Source: Acidimicrobiaceae bacterium
GTDB taxonomy: Bacteria; Actinomycetota; Acidimicrobiia; Acidimicrobiales; Ilumatobacteraceae
DNA: 64,000 bases
Assembly (NCBI GenBank): GCA_020637295.1
Contig: JACJWF010000001.1
Location: 248,001-312,000 of the forward strand
Direction of reading: 5' to 3'
Shown here: piece after piece, positions 36,032 through 44,771 of the stretch
Layout: each line of letters opens with the position of its first letter
Position numbering within the stretch: position 1 is the stretch's first letter
Notes under the pieces: generated by a model
Database searches by the model: none
Told to the model about the DNA's origin: nothing
Seen by the model: only the letters and a program-made list of their open reading frames with translations
Translations under genes and position numbers: made by a program

Positions 36032-38191
36032 ATGGTGGATCTGCCCGAACGACGTCCCCCCACCCGCCAGGGGCTGCTGGCCGGCCGCTACCGCCTCGGT
36101 GCCCGGCGCGGTTCCTCGGTGGAAGCTGCCGCCTTCGAGGCGGTGGACGAGCAACTGCAGCGCGACGTGCTGGTGAAGATCGTCCACCCGGACCTCACGG
36201 CGCAGCGGCGGGTGCGCGGCGCGCTCGAGGCCACCGTCGCCGCGCTGGCCGACCTCCACCACCCCAACCTGGCAGCCCTGCTGGACCACGGCCTGGCGAC
36301 CTGGAACGGGCAGGAGGTGCTGTACGTCGTCAGCGAGCACCTCACCGGGGGCAGCTTGCGCGACCTCATCGACCGTGGACGCACGCTCACCCCGTCGCAG
36401 GCCGTGGTGGTGGGGCTGGACGCCTGCAAGGCGCTGGACGCCCTGCACCGGCGCGGCATCTTCCACGGTGACGTCCGCCCGGCCACCATCGTGTTCGGGG
36501 CGGACCGCCGCCTCCGCCTGGTGGATGCCGGCGTCACCTTCCTGGCCATCGAGGCCACGGGTGGGGTGGTCAAGCGCAGCAACGACGTGGCCCGCTACAC
36601 CGCGCCGGAGATCGCCAGCGGCGCCGGCGCCCAACCGCGCAGCGACGTCTACTCCCTGTGCCTGGCGCTGGTGGAGGCCATCACCGGCACGGTGCCGTTC
36701 GTGGGCGACTCCACCGTGGCCACCCTGGCCAACCGGGTGGACCGCCTGCTGCCGGTATCGGCCGATCTCGGTGCGCTGGCGCCCGTGCTGGAGCGCGCCG
36801 GCCGCCCCGACCCGGAGGACCGCTCCACCGCCGCCGAGTTCGGCCGAGCGCTGGTGCAGGCCGCGGAGCACATGCCCCGCCCGGAGCCGTTGCCGCTGCT
36901 GGTGTCCAGCCTGTTCAGCCCGAGCGGCGCAGATGCTGCACCGGTCCGCGAGCACGAACCCGCACCTGCACCTGCACCCGAGCCCCAACCCCAACCCCAA
37001 CCCCAACCCCAGCCCGGGGCCGTGGTCGAGCCTCCGGCCGTTCCGGGTGAACCGTTGCCGCCACCAACCGGCCCCGCGCCGGCAGCCGACGCCATGCCCC
37101 CCATCCAGCCCGCGGAGTCCACCGCGGCCATCTCCCTCACCACGCTCACCGGCGGCGATGAGGCGCCCGCTGCGGCTGCCGTGGGCGGGCCCGCCGTCGA
37201 AGGAGAATTGCTCGACGAGGCCGACGAGTTCCCCGACCCCCCGCCCGCCGCCGGGCCCAGCCGCCGCTGGTTCATCGCCCTGCTCGCCGTGCTGGCCGTG
37301 GCCGGAGGGCTGCTGGCCTGGTACAACACCCGGCCGGACGAGTTGCTGGTCCCCGAGGTCACCGGCATGGAGGCCGATGCCGCCCGCAACGTGCTGGCCG
37401 ATTTCACCGTCGTCGCCGTGGAGGAAGCCAGCGAGTCCGTGCCCGTGGGCCAGGTCATCCGCACCGATCCCACCGGCAACACCAGGGCGGACAAGGGCAG
37501 CACCGTCACGATGTACGTCAGCACCGGCCCGGCGCCACGCGTCCTGCCGGAGCTCACCGGGCTGACGCTCAGCGACGCCAAAGCCAAGCTGGAGGGCATG
37601 GGCCTGGTGGTGGAGCTTGCCGACCCTGTGTACGACGAGTCCGTCCCCAACGGCACCGTCATCAGCTGGTCGGTCCCCGAGTCGCCGTCGCTCACCGCGG
37701 GTGCCACCGTGCTCATCGGCACCACCGTCCGCCTCGTCACCTCGGCCGGGCCGGCGCCGCGCACGGTGCCCGACCTCACCGGCATGACCCTGGAGCAGGC
37801 CACTGCCACCCTGGCGTCGGTCGGCCTGCAGATCACCCAGCTTGCCGACGAGTACAGCGATCTGCCCGTCGGCCAGGTCGTCCGCCAGGATCCTGCCGTC
37901 GGGGCCAGCGCCGAGCGTGGTGCCACCATCGGTGTGGCCCTGTCCAAGGGGCCGGAGATGGTCTCGCTGCCGCCGCTCACCGGGCTGAACCACGACCAGG
38001 TGCGAGCCGCGCTGGAGAACGCCGGCTTCGTGGTCGGCACCGTCTACGGCAACACCTCGCTGCCGTTGAACAAGACCGTGGTCGACGGTCAGGAGGTGAC
38101 GGCCGGGTTCACGGCGCCGAAGGGCACCGTGGTGGACCTCGTCTACATCCCCGACGAGCCGGAGCCCACCACCACGACGGTCGCGCCCTGA
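36032..38191 (+). CDS. PASTA Ser/Thr kinase-like protein with degenerate catalytic motifs
   Basis: 719 aa. N-terminal kinase fold (about 20-280), Pro/Gln/Ala-rich linker (about 305-400), one span (WFIALLAVLAVAGGLLAWY, about 411-429) and four PASTA domains (LLVPEVTGM..., RVLPELTGL..., RTVPDLTGM..., VSLPPLTGL...). This is the PknB layout: outside domains sense peptidoglycan, the inside domain signals. Here the Gly loop is LGARRGSSVEAA, HRDxKPxN reads HGDVRPAT and DFG reads DAG, while the ATP-contact Lys (LVKI) and APE (TAPEI) remain. The missing HRD Lys and Asn and the missing DFG Phe suggest a weak or inactive kinase that could signal by binding. TAGCGT lies 10 bases upstream. Confidence 0.85.
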   Translation: MVDLPERRPPTRQGLLAGRYRLGARRGSSVEAAAFEAVDEQLQRDVLVKIVHPDLTAQRRVRGALEATVAALADLHHPNLAALLDHGLATWNGQEVLYVVSEHLTGGSLRDLIDRGRTLTPSQAVVVGLDACKALDALHRRGIFHGDVRPATIVFGADRRLRLVDAGVTFLAIEATGGVVKRSNDVARYTAPEIASGAGAQPRSDVYSLCLALVEAITGTVPFVGDSTVATLANRVDRLLPVSADLGALAPVLERAGRPDPEDRSTAAEFGRALVQAAEHMPRPEPLPLLVSSLFSPSGADAAPVREHEPAPAPAPEPQPQPQPQPQPGAVVEPPAVPGEPLPPPTGPAPAADAMPPIQPAESTAAISLTTLTGGDEAPAAAAVGGPAVEGELLDEADEFPDPPPAAGPSRRWFIALLAVLAVAGGLLAWYNTRPDELLVPEVTGMEADAARNVLADFTVVAVEEASESVPVGQVIRTDPTGNTRADKGSTVTMYVSTGPAPRVLPELTGLTLSDAKAKLEGMGLVVELADPVYDESVPNGTVISWSVPESPSLTAGATVLIGTTVRLVTSAGPAPRTVPDLTGMTLEQATATLASVGLQITQLADEYSDLPVGQVVRQDPAVGASAERGATIGVALSKGPEMVSLPPLTGLNHDQVRAALENAGFVVGTVYGNTSLPLNKTVVDGQEVTAGFTAPKGTVVDLVYIPDEPEPTTTTVAP
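36983..37012 (+). repeat. CCCCAA hexamer repeats in the kinase-like gene
   Basis: Four CCCCAA units and a final CCCCAG code a (Pro-Gln)n linker. Length changes stay in frame. Confidence 0.8.
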
Positions 38192-38266
38192 GCCGGAGGT
38201 GCCCCGGTTCTGCGGGGCACCCGGCGCGTCACTAGGGTCGGCGCCGTACAAGGAGGTACGCATCCC

Positions 38267-39142
38267 ATGGGCAGTCTCGACGGTCGCGTGGCCATCATCA
38301 CCGGAGCCGGCCGGGGCATCGGCCGTGAACATGCGCTGTTCTTCGCCGCCGAGGGCGCCAAGATCGTGGTCAACGACCTCGGCGGGGCCAACGACGGCAC
38401 GGGCAGCGACCTCACCCCGGCCCAGCAGGTGGCGGAGGAGATCAAGGCGATGGGGGGCGAGGCCGTGGTCAACGGCGACAACGTCGCCGACTGGCAGGGC
38501 GCCCAGCGGATGATCAACCAGGCCGTGGAGACCTTCGGCGACCTGGACATCCTGGTCAACAACGCCGGCATCCTGCGCGACCGTGTCCTCGTCAACATGA
38601 CCGAGGAGGAATGGGACGCCGTCATCGCCGTCCACCTGAAGGGCCACTTCGCCCCCAGCCGCTGGGCCGCCGCCTACTGGCGCGAGCAGCACAAGGCCGG
38701 CATCACCAAGCCGCGCAACATCGTCCACACCAGCTCGACGTCGGGCCTGTTCGCCAACCCCGGGCAGGCCAACTACGGCGCGGCAAAGACGGGCATCGCC
38801 ACGTTCAGCCAGATCATCGCCAAGGAGCTGGCCCGCTACAACGTGAAGAGCAACACCATCGCCCCCGGTGCCCGCACCCGGCTCACCCTTGCCACCCCTG
38901 GCCTGGAGGACATCATGAAGCCGCGCGAGGGCGCGTTCGACCCGTGGGATCCCGCCAACATCTCCCCGCTCGTGGCTTACCTGGCGTCGGAGGGCTGCGC
39001 GTTCTCCGGCGAGACCTTCCTCGTCCAGGGCGGCAACGTCACCATCGTGGAGAGCTGGAAGCGGGGCGCGGCGGTGGACCGCGACTCGAAGTGGACGGTC
39101 GCCGACCTCACGGCAGCGTTGGCGCCTCTCGCCCCCCAGTGA
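38267..39142 (+). CDS. short-chain dehydrogenase, MFE-2/HSD17B4-like
   Basis: 291 aa. NAD(P) site AIITGAGRGIGREHALFFAAEGAKIVVNDLGG; NNAG motif VNNAGILRD; catalytic Ser-Tyr-Lys in SSTSGLFANPGQANYGAAKTG. The NDLGGANDGTGSDLTPAQ insert and the family pattern resemble the (3R)-hydroxyacyl-CoA dehydrogenase part of peroxisomal multifunctional enzyme 2, so a fatty-acyl or steroid-CoA substrate is likely. A good Shine-Dalgarno (AAGGAGG) lies upstream. An SCP2-type lipid carrier sits 1.5 kb away, the same domain pair that is fused in MFE-2. Confidence 0.88.
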   Translation: MGSLDGRVAIITGAGRGIGREHALFFAAEGAKIVVNDLGGANDGTGSDLTPAQQVAEEIKAMGGEAVVNGDNVADWQGAQRMINQAVETFGDLDILVNNAGILRDRVLVNMTEEEWDAVIAVHLKGHFAPSRWAAAYWREQHKAGITKPRNIVHTSSTSGLFANPGQANYGAAKTGIATFSQIIAKELARYNVKSNTIAPGARTRLTLATPGLEDIMKPREGAFDPWDPANISPLVAYLASEGCAFSGETFLVQGGNVTIVESWKRGAAVDRDSKWTVADLTAALAPLAPQ

Positions 39143-39149
39143 CCGGGCG

Positions 39150-40634
39150 GTGACTTCCCGCCGCGACAACCTCCAGCCCCGGCCCGACCCGACGATCCCG
39201 ATCCTGTCGGGTGGGGTCGACGAGCTCGGTGTCGTCCCCTGGCCGATCGTCCTGCGGCGGCGGATCCACGCCCGGGTCCGCCTGGACTACCGCTGGGCGG
39301 TGGTCTGGGTGGTGCTGTCCGGCCTGTTCGCCGTCGGGTTCACCATCACCCTGCTGGTGGTCACGCTGGAGAGCATCGCCACCGAACTGCACTCCGACGT
39401 CGGGGTGCTCAACTGGGCCATCGTCGGCCCGATGCTGGCGTTCGGCGTGGTCGGCCCGGCCTTCGGCAAGGCCGGCGACCTGTGGGGGCACAAGCGGGTC
39501 TTCCTCGGCGGCCTGTTCTTCGCCGCGGTGTTCGCCGCCGCCTCGGCGCTGGCCTGGAGCGCCGGCACGCTGATCCTGTTCCGCACCCTGTCCGCCACCG
39601 CCGGCTCGGCGTGCGGGCCGTCGGCGATGGCCTACATCAACCGCCTGTTCGGCCCGGAGGAGCGCATGCGCCCGCTGTCCGTGTGGAGCTTCGTGACGGC
39701 GGGTGGTCCGGTGGTCGGCGTGGTGGCAGGCGCCCCGCTGGTGGACTCGCTCGGCTGGCGGTTCATCTTCTGGGTGCAGGCACCGATGTGCGTGCTCGCC
39801 TTCCTGATCGCCCTGTGGCTGCTGCCACCGACGGACCGGGTGGAGGGCGTCCGCTTCGACGTGTGGGGCTCGGCGACGCTGGGCATCGGCGCGGCATCGC
39901 TGCTGGCCGGCATCAGCCAGGGCCGGGCCTGGGGCTGGACGTCGGTGGCCACGCTCGGTTGCTTCGCCATCTCCGCGGTGGCGCTCACCACCTTCGTGCG
40001 GGTGGAGCAACGGGCGCTGGCCCCGCTGCTGGTGCTCAGCTGGTTCCGCACCCGCAACATCGTCTTCCCCGTGCTCAGCCAGATGCTGACCAACTTCGCC
40101 TACATGGGCGGGTTCGTGCTGGTGCCCCAGTTGCTCGGCGAGCGCGGCCTGGGGCTGGAGAAGGGCACCGTCGGCCTCTTGGTCATCGCCCGCCCGCTGG
40201 CGTTCTCGATCATCGCCCCGCTGGCCGCGCTGGTGACGGTGCGCGTGGGCGAGCGCGTCGCCGGCGTGGTGGGCGCGCTCGGGGTGGTGACCTCGATGGT
40301 GCTGTGGTCGCAGGTGGGTGTGGGCAGCGCCTACGCGTTCATCATCACGGCGTCGGCGTTCTCCGGCATCGGCCTGGGGATCGCCTCGCCGGCGCTGACG
40401 TCGCTGATGTCCAGCGCCGTGGACGAAAAGGACATGGGTGTCGCCGGCGCGATGCAGCAGCTGATGACCCAGCTGGGCGCGGTGATGGGCTCCGCCGTGT
40501 TGGTGACGGTGAGCGTGACGGCCAGCGAGGGCAACGTCGGCCCCTTCCACACGGCGTTCCTCGTCGGGGCCGTGGTGGCAGGCGTGGGTGCGCTGGTGGC
40601 GCTGCGGGTGCAACCGATGCTGCGCCGCGACTGA
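39150..40634 (+). CDS. DHA2-type major facilitator efflux transporter
   Basis: 494 aa, about 14 spans. FGKAGDLWGHKRVFLGGLFF is the loop 2-3 motif A (G-x3-D-x2-G-x-R/K-R), and FVTAGGPVVGVVAGAPLVDSLGWRFIFWVQAP is the motif C/D region of EmrB/QacA drug:H+ antiporters. A hydrophilic N-terminus of about 45 residues precedes the first span. Substrate unknown. Follows the SDR gene by 7 bases, so probably cotranscribed. Confidence 0.88.
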   Translation: MTSRRDNLQPRPDPTIPILSGGVDELGVVPWPIVLRRRIHARVRLDYRWAVVWVVLSGLFAVGFTITLLVVTLESIATELHSDVGVLNWAIVGPMLAFGVVGPAFGKAGDLWGHKRVFLGGLFFAAVFAAASALAWSAGTLILFRTLSATAGSACGPSAMAYINRLFGPEERMRPLSVWSFVTAGGPVVGVVAGAPLVDSLGWRFIFWVQAPMCVLAFLIALWLLPPTDRVEGVRFDVWGSATLGIGAASLLAGISQGRAWGWTSVATLGCFAISAVALTTFVRVEQRALAPLLVLSWFRTRNIVFPVLSQMLTNFAYMGGFVLVPQLLGERGLGLEKGTVGLLVIARPLAFSIIAPLAALVTVRVGERVAGVVGALGVVTSMVLWSQVGVGSAYAFIITASAFSGIGLGIASPALTSLMSSAVDEKDMGVAGAMQQLMTQLGAVMGSAVLVTVSVTASEGNVGPFHTAFLVGAVVAGVGALVALRVQPMLRRD

Positions 40635-40649
40635 GCGCGGCGCCGCGGG

Positions 40650-41057
40650 TCAGGCCGTGATGTCCTTGATCTCGGTGGCGATCTGCTTGGCGATGTCGTC
40701 CTGCGGCATGGCCGTCTGCATCGCCATCATCTTCATCATGTCGCCCTGGACCTTGATCTTCCCGGACATGAACGCCTGCATGCCCGCGGCCTGGTCCTGC
40801 AGCACGAAGATGGCCCGGGCGGTCTCCCAGTCCGTGGTCAGCGTGAGGTCGGGGGTGTCCAGTTCGCCGAGCTCCATCACCACATCGCCCGACGAGGTGT
40901 CCAGGTAGCTCTTCACCGTGCCGTCGCCGAACGGCACGTCGGTGATCACCTGGTTCATGCGGATGACCGTGGTGACCTTCGAGGCCTGGTCGGCGTACTT
41001 GGCGCGGATGTCCTTGGCGGCGTTCATCCACTCGTCGGAGAGGAACGGGTAGGTCAT
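40650..41057 (-). CDS. SCP2 sterol-binding domain protein
   Basis: 135 aa, the size of a single SCP2 domain: FLSDEWMNAAKDIRAKYADQ at the start, VVMELGELDTPDLTLTTDWETARAIFVLQDQAAGMQAFMSGKIKVQGDMMKMMAM is the lipid-binding core (seen over about 60-115). Members carry lipids or acyl-CoA. AAGGAG lies 6 bases before ATG. Convergent with the MFS gene; the SDR nearby may share substrates. Confidence 0.88.
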   Translation of the reverse strand: MTYPFLSDEWMNAAKDIRAKYADQASKVTTVIRMNQVITDVPFGDGTVKSYLDTSSGDVVMELGELDTPDLTLTTDWETARAIFVLQDQAAGMQAFMSGKIKVQGDMMKMMAMQTAMPQDDIAKQIATEIKDITA

Positions 41058-41114
41058 GTCGGCTCCTTGATCGGGATCGTCACCGGTGGCCGGGACGCTG
41101 TGACGGACGGCAAC

Positions 41115-42257
41115 TTAGCCCGCCGCAGCGGCATGGTGATAGGCGAGCCGCACGGCCAGTGCCTGGCGGATCTCCGGGCCGGCGTCGCGGGCGAACTCCT
41201 CCCGGTAGGTGGCGTCGGTGCCGAGCACGACCGTGAAGTACATCCCGCTGAAGACGGCGAGGAACCCAGCCACCCGCAGCAGCGGTTCGGTGAGCACGAG
41301 CGTGCGGCCGCCGACCCGCCAGTGGGCCAGCACGTGCACGTCCGGCACGGTCGTCCAGAAGGCCGTGGTGGATTCGGGGATGGCCAGCACGCCGAAGACC
41401 AGGAAGAACACGAAGAGGGTCAGCGCCACGATCGTCACCAGGATCGCCTGGCTGAACACGCTGACCAGCCCGAGGTTCAGGCGCTGGCGGGGGCTGAGCG
41501 CCCGCTCCATCGGGTCGCCCTCGGTCGGCAGGGGCAGGCCTTCGGCGGGGGTTCCGGCCACCAGCCGGGCGACCTCCGCCCAGTCGTCGAACTCGTTGAC
41601 CACGCGGATCCCGGCGGGCACGCGGGACAGCATGAACGCCGAGCCGAGCACGAAGAACAGGGCCAGCACCACCAGGTACACGGGCCCGTCGAGCGTGCCG
41701 GCCACCTGCCACACCTCGGCGTTGATGAACAGGAACGTGGTGAAGAGCAGGAGGAGGGGCAGGGCCCGGGCCATCATCCGCCCGACCGGCCCGAGCTGGC
41801 GGAACGTCTGCGACGCCGCCCACCCGGTAATCGGGATCAGGCCGTAGCTGGTGACCACGTAGATCACCACCAGCACCGCCGCGCCTTCCAGCACGGCCTG
41901 GATGGCGTCGCCCCACTGGGCGAACACCACCGACGGCAGCGCCGGGCCGACGAGGAAGGCCGCCAGCTCCGCCCAGCCGAGCTCGTGGGGGCGGGAGGCA
42001 ATGGGCCGGTGGCGGAGCAGGTTGGTGAGGAACCAGGTGGCCAGGAGGATGACCACGACGGCCAGCGCGGCGGCCATGTTGCGCTGCCATGTCCAGTGGG
42101 CGAGGTCCAGGCCGTTCAGCCCGCCGGCCACGTAGGCCACCACCAGCAGCGGCACGGCGCGGCTCCAGATGTCCCGCCCGGCGGCGTACGGCTCGATGAA
42201 GTGGGGCACGCCGCGCCGGATGAACCAGCGTTCCAGTTCGTTGCGCCCGGTCGCCAC
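41115..42257 (-). CDS. large polytopic membrane protein, unknown function
   Basis: 380 aa. After ELERWFIRRGVPHFIEPYAAGRDIWSRAVPLLVV come about 8-9 membrane segments. An internal hydrophilic part (VNEFDDWAEVARLVAGTPAEGLPLPTEGDPMERALSPRQRLNLGLV) divides two membrane bundles. I know the HFIEPYAAGxDIWTRA start from actinobacterial hypothetical proteins but no function. GTG 42257 is supported by a TACACT box 6 bases upstream; the open frame beyond is a shadow of serA. Confidence 0.75.
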   Translation of the reverse strand: MATGRNELERWFIRRGVPHFIEPYAAGRDIWSRAVPLLVVAYVAGGLNGLDLAHWTWQRNMAAALAVVVILLATWFLTNLLRHRPIASRPHELGWAELAAFLVGPALPSVVFAQWGDAIQAVLEGAAVLVVIYVVTSYGLIPITGWAASQTFRQLGPVGRMMARALPLLLLFTTFLFINAEVWQVAGTLDGPVYLVVLALFFVLGSAFMLSRVPAGIRVVNEFDDWAEVARLVAGTPAEGLPLPTEGDPMERALSPRQRLNLGLVSVFSQAILVTIVALTLFVFFLVFGVLAIPESTTAFWTTVPDVHVLAHWRVGGRTLVLTEPLLRVAGFLAVFSGMYFTVVLGTDATYREEFARDAGPEIRQALAVRLAYHHAAAAG

Positions 42258-42263
42258 GGTCGG

Positions 42264-42269
42264 AGTGTA
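42264..42269 (-). promoter_or_regulatory. TACACT -10 box before 42257
   Basis: Minus-strand TACACT, 6 bases before GTG 42257; leaderless architecture, divergent from serA. Confidence 0.5.
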
Positions 42270-42350
42270 CGAAACCCCACCCGGCAGGTGGGTGAACAGA
42301 TCGTTCAACCCTTTTCGTTTCGGGGGTCCGCGCCGGTAACGATGGTCCGG

Positions 42351-43910
42351 ATGGCACGCATCCTGGTCACCGAAGAGATTGCCGAAGGCGGGCTGGATCG
42401 GCTCCGCGCCGCCGGCCACGAGGTGCAGGTCGAGCTCGACCTGTCCAAGCTGGCGCAGGCCCTGCAGGGCGCCCACGCCCTGATCATCCGTTCCGCCACC
42501 CAGGTGACGGCCGAGGTGCTGGAAGGTGCGGACTCCCTGATGGTGGTCGGCCGGGCCGGCATCGGCCTGGACAATGTGGACGTGGAGGCCGCCACCAAGC
42601 GCGGTGTCATGGTGGTCAACGCCCCGCAGAGCAACATCGTGTCCGCCGCCGAGCACACCATGGCGCTCATCCTCTCCCAGGCCCGCAACGTGCCCCAGGC
42701 CCACGCCGCGCTGGTGGCCGGGCGCTGGGAGCGCAGCAAGTGGGAGGGCGTGGAGCTGGCGGACAAGACGCTGGCCGTCATCGGTCTCGGCCGCATCGGC
42801 AAGCTGGTGGCCGACCGGGCGAAGGCGTTCGGCATGCGCCTGGTGGCGTTCGACCCGTTCGTGTCGGCCGACCGTGCCCGCCTGATGGGCGTGGAGCTGC
42901 TGTCGCTGGACCAGGCGGTGGCGGAGGCGGACTTCCTCACGGTCCACCTGCCGAAGACCAAAGAGACCACCGGGCTCATCAACCGCGACCTGCTGCTGAA
43001 GGCCAAGCCGTCGCTGCGGGTCATCAACGTGGCCCGCGGCGGGATCGTCGACGAGGCCGCCCTGGCAGAGTGCATCCGCGACGGCATCATCGCCGGTGCC
43101 GCGGTGGACGTGTTCTCGACGGAGCCGTGCACCTCCTCGCCCCTGTTCGAACTGCCCAGCGTGGTGGTCACCCCGCACCTCGGGGCCAGCACGCGGGAGG
43201 CCCAGGACAAGGCCGGCGACACCATCGCCGACATGGTGCTGCTGGCGTTGGCGGGGGACTTCGTGCCGTTCGCCGTCAACGTGGACGCGGCGGAGGCCAA
43301 CGAGACCCTGCGGCCGTTCCTGCCCCTGGCGGAGCGCCTCGGCCGGCTGTTCGCCTCGCTGGTCGGCGGCTCGCCGTCGACGATGGAGGTCTGCACGGAG
43401 GGCGACATCGCCGGCTACGACACCCGCATCCTCGCCCTGGCCGCGCTGAAGGGCTTCTTCGACGCCATCAGCGACGAGCAGGTCACCTACGTCAATGCCC
43501 CGCAGCTGGCCAAGGACCACGGCATCGACGTGCGCGAGACGAAGTCGGCCCAGTCGCCGGACTACGTCAACCTGGTCACCATCACCGGCGGCGACCACTC
43601 GATCTCCGGCACGCTCGTCGGCCGCCACAGCGACCAGCGGATCACGTCCGTCGACGACCACAGCTTCGACGTGCCCCCGGCGGAGCAGATGCTGATGGTC
43701 AAGAACGACGACCGCCCCGGCGTCATCGGCACGGTCGGCACCCTGCTCGGCAACGCCGGCATCAACATCGCCGACATGGACGTGGGGCGGGCCGCCACGC
43801 CGGGCACCGCGGTCATGCTGATCGCCCCCACGGCGCCGCTGCCCGACCATGTGATGGCCACCCTGCAGGGCTCGCCCGGCATCATCAGCGCCGTCCAGCT
43901 GCGCGGCTGA
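42351..43910 (+). CDS. serA: D-3-phosphoglycerate dehydrogenase
   Basis: 519 aa, the long mycobacterial type. Substrate domain start ARILVTEEIAEGGLDRLR; RSATQVTAEVL and GRAGIGLDNVDV; NAD site VIGLGRIGKLVADRAKAFG; catalytic Arg in NVARGGIVDE, Glu in DVFSTEP, His in TPHLGAST. The ASB insertion and a C-terminal ACT domain (LMVKNDDRPGVIGTVGTLLGNAGINIADMDVG) suggest serine feedback control. First step of serine synthesis. ATG 42351 is preferred; ATG 42342 is also possible. Convergent with pyrF. Confidence 0.95.
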   Translation: MARILVTEEIAEGGLDRLRAAGHEVQVELDLSKLAQALQGAHALIIRSATQVTAEVLEGADSLMVVGRAGIGLDNVDVEAATKRGVMVVNAPQSNIVSAAEHTMALILSQARNVPQAHAALVAGRWERSKWEGVELADKTLAVIGLGRIGKLVADRAKAFGMRLVAFDPFVSADRARLMGVELLSLDQAVAEADFLTVHLPKTKETTGLINRDLLLKAKPSLRVINVARGGIVDEAALAECIRDGIIAGAAVDVFSTEPCTSSPLFELPSVVVTPHLGASTREAQDKAGDTIADMVLLALAGDFVPFAVNVDAAEANETLRPFLPLAERLGRLFASLVGGSPSTMEVCTEGDIAGYDTRILALAALKGFFDAISDEQVTYVNAPQLAKDHGIDVRETKSAQSPDYVNLVTITGGDHSISGTLVGRHSDQRITSVDDHSFDVPPAEQMLMVKNDDRPGVIGTVGTLLGNAGINIADMDVGRAATPGTAVMLIAPTAPLPDHVMATLQGSPGIISAVQLRG

Positions 43911-43937
43911 CGCGGGGCCTGCCGCGCGTCGCCCGGC

Positions 43938-44747
43938 TCAGCGGGGGGCGCGGGCGCGCAGGGCGTCGCGGGTGCGGGCCGCCTCGGCCCGGGCCGCGTC
44001 GGCGAAGTCGTCGCCTGCGGACGCGTAGAGGATGGCCCGCGAGGAGTTCACCACCATGCCGAACCCGTCGCGGGTGGCGCCGGCGTCCACGATGGCCTCG
44101 ATGTCGCCGCCCTGGGCGCCGACGCCAGGCACCAGCAGGGGCAGGTCGCCCACCACCTCGCGCACCTCGCGCAGTTCGTCCGGGTAGGTGGCGCCCACCA
44201 CCAGGCCGCAGTCGCCGATCTCGTTCCACTCCGTGGCCACCCGGCGGGCCACGTGCAGGTACAGCGGCTCTCCGTCCACCCGAAGGTTCTGGAAGTCGCC
44301 GCTGCCCGGGTTGCTGGTGCGGCACAGGACGAACACGGCGCCGTCGGGGTGGTGCAGGTAGGGCTCCACGGTGTCCGTGCCCATGTACGGGTTGACGGTC
44401 ACGACCTGGGCGCCATACCGGTCGAACGCCTCCTTGGCGTACTGCTCGGCGGTGCTGCCGATGTCGCCCCGCTTGGCATCCAGCACCAGCAGCACGTGCG
44501 GGTACTCGCTGCGGATGTAGGCGCAGAGGCGCTCCAGATCCGCTTCGGCGGCGACGGCGGAGAAGTAGGCGATCTGCGGCTTGAACGCGCACACCAGGTC
44601 GGCGGTGGCGTCCACGATGGCCCGGCAGAAGTCGAACACGGAGCCGTGCACCACGGCGGGGAAGCGGGCGGGGTCGGGGTCCAGCCCGGCGCAGAGCATG
44701 GAGCCGGAGCGTGTCCACGCGTCGCGCAGCGGTTGGTGCAGGGCCAT
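43938..44747 (-). CDS. pyrF: orotidine 5'-phosphate decarboxylase, type 2
   Basis: 269 aa. MLCAGLDPDPARFP, AFKPQIAYFSA and the catalytic segment VLLVLDAKRGDIGSTAEQYA (Asp-x-Lys-x2-Asp) identify the mycobacterial/myxococcal branch, longer than the E. coli type. NPYMGTDTVEPYL and LLVPGVGAQGGD follow. It makes UMP from OMP. It starts only 24 bases from the divergent amidohydrolase gene, with interlocked promoter boxes. ATG 44747 is chosen; the long open frame upstream is a shadow. Confidence 0.94.
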   Translation of the reverse strand: MALHQPLRDAWTRSGSMLCAGLDPDPARFPAVVHGSVFDFCRAIVDATADLVCAFKPQIAYFSAVAAEADLERLCAYIRSEYPHVLLVLDAKRGDIGSTAEQYAKEAFDRYGAQVVTVNPYMGTDTVEPYLHHPDGAVFVLCRTSNPGSGDFQNLRVDGEPLYLHVARRVATEWNEIGDCGLVVGATYPDELREVREVVGDLPLLVPGVGAQGGDIEAIVDAGATRDGFGMVVNSSRAILYASAGDDFADAARAEAARTRDALRARAPR

Positions 44748-44755
44748 CGGCCGGC

Positions 44756-44765
44756 AGTTTACGCT
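44756..44765. promoter_or_regulatory. overlapping divergent -10 boxes (pyrF and amidohydrolase)
   Basis: Ten bases AGTTTACGCT hold TAAACT on the minus strand (44756-44761, 8 bases before pyrF ATG) and TACGCT on the plus strand (44760-44765, 6 bases before ATG 44772). They share two base pairs, so both cannot be melted independently. Confidence 0.55.
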
Positions 44766-44771
44766 GGCCCG

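Noticed and set aside
36983..37012. Repeat as a recombination or phage site
   Set aside because: It is simply the coding DNA of a Pro-Gln linker.
35978..39169. 1,063-codon frame opposite the kinase-like and SDR genes
   Set aside because: Crosses two well-supported genes and an intergenic promoter; typical GC-rich artefact.
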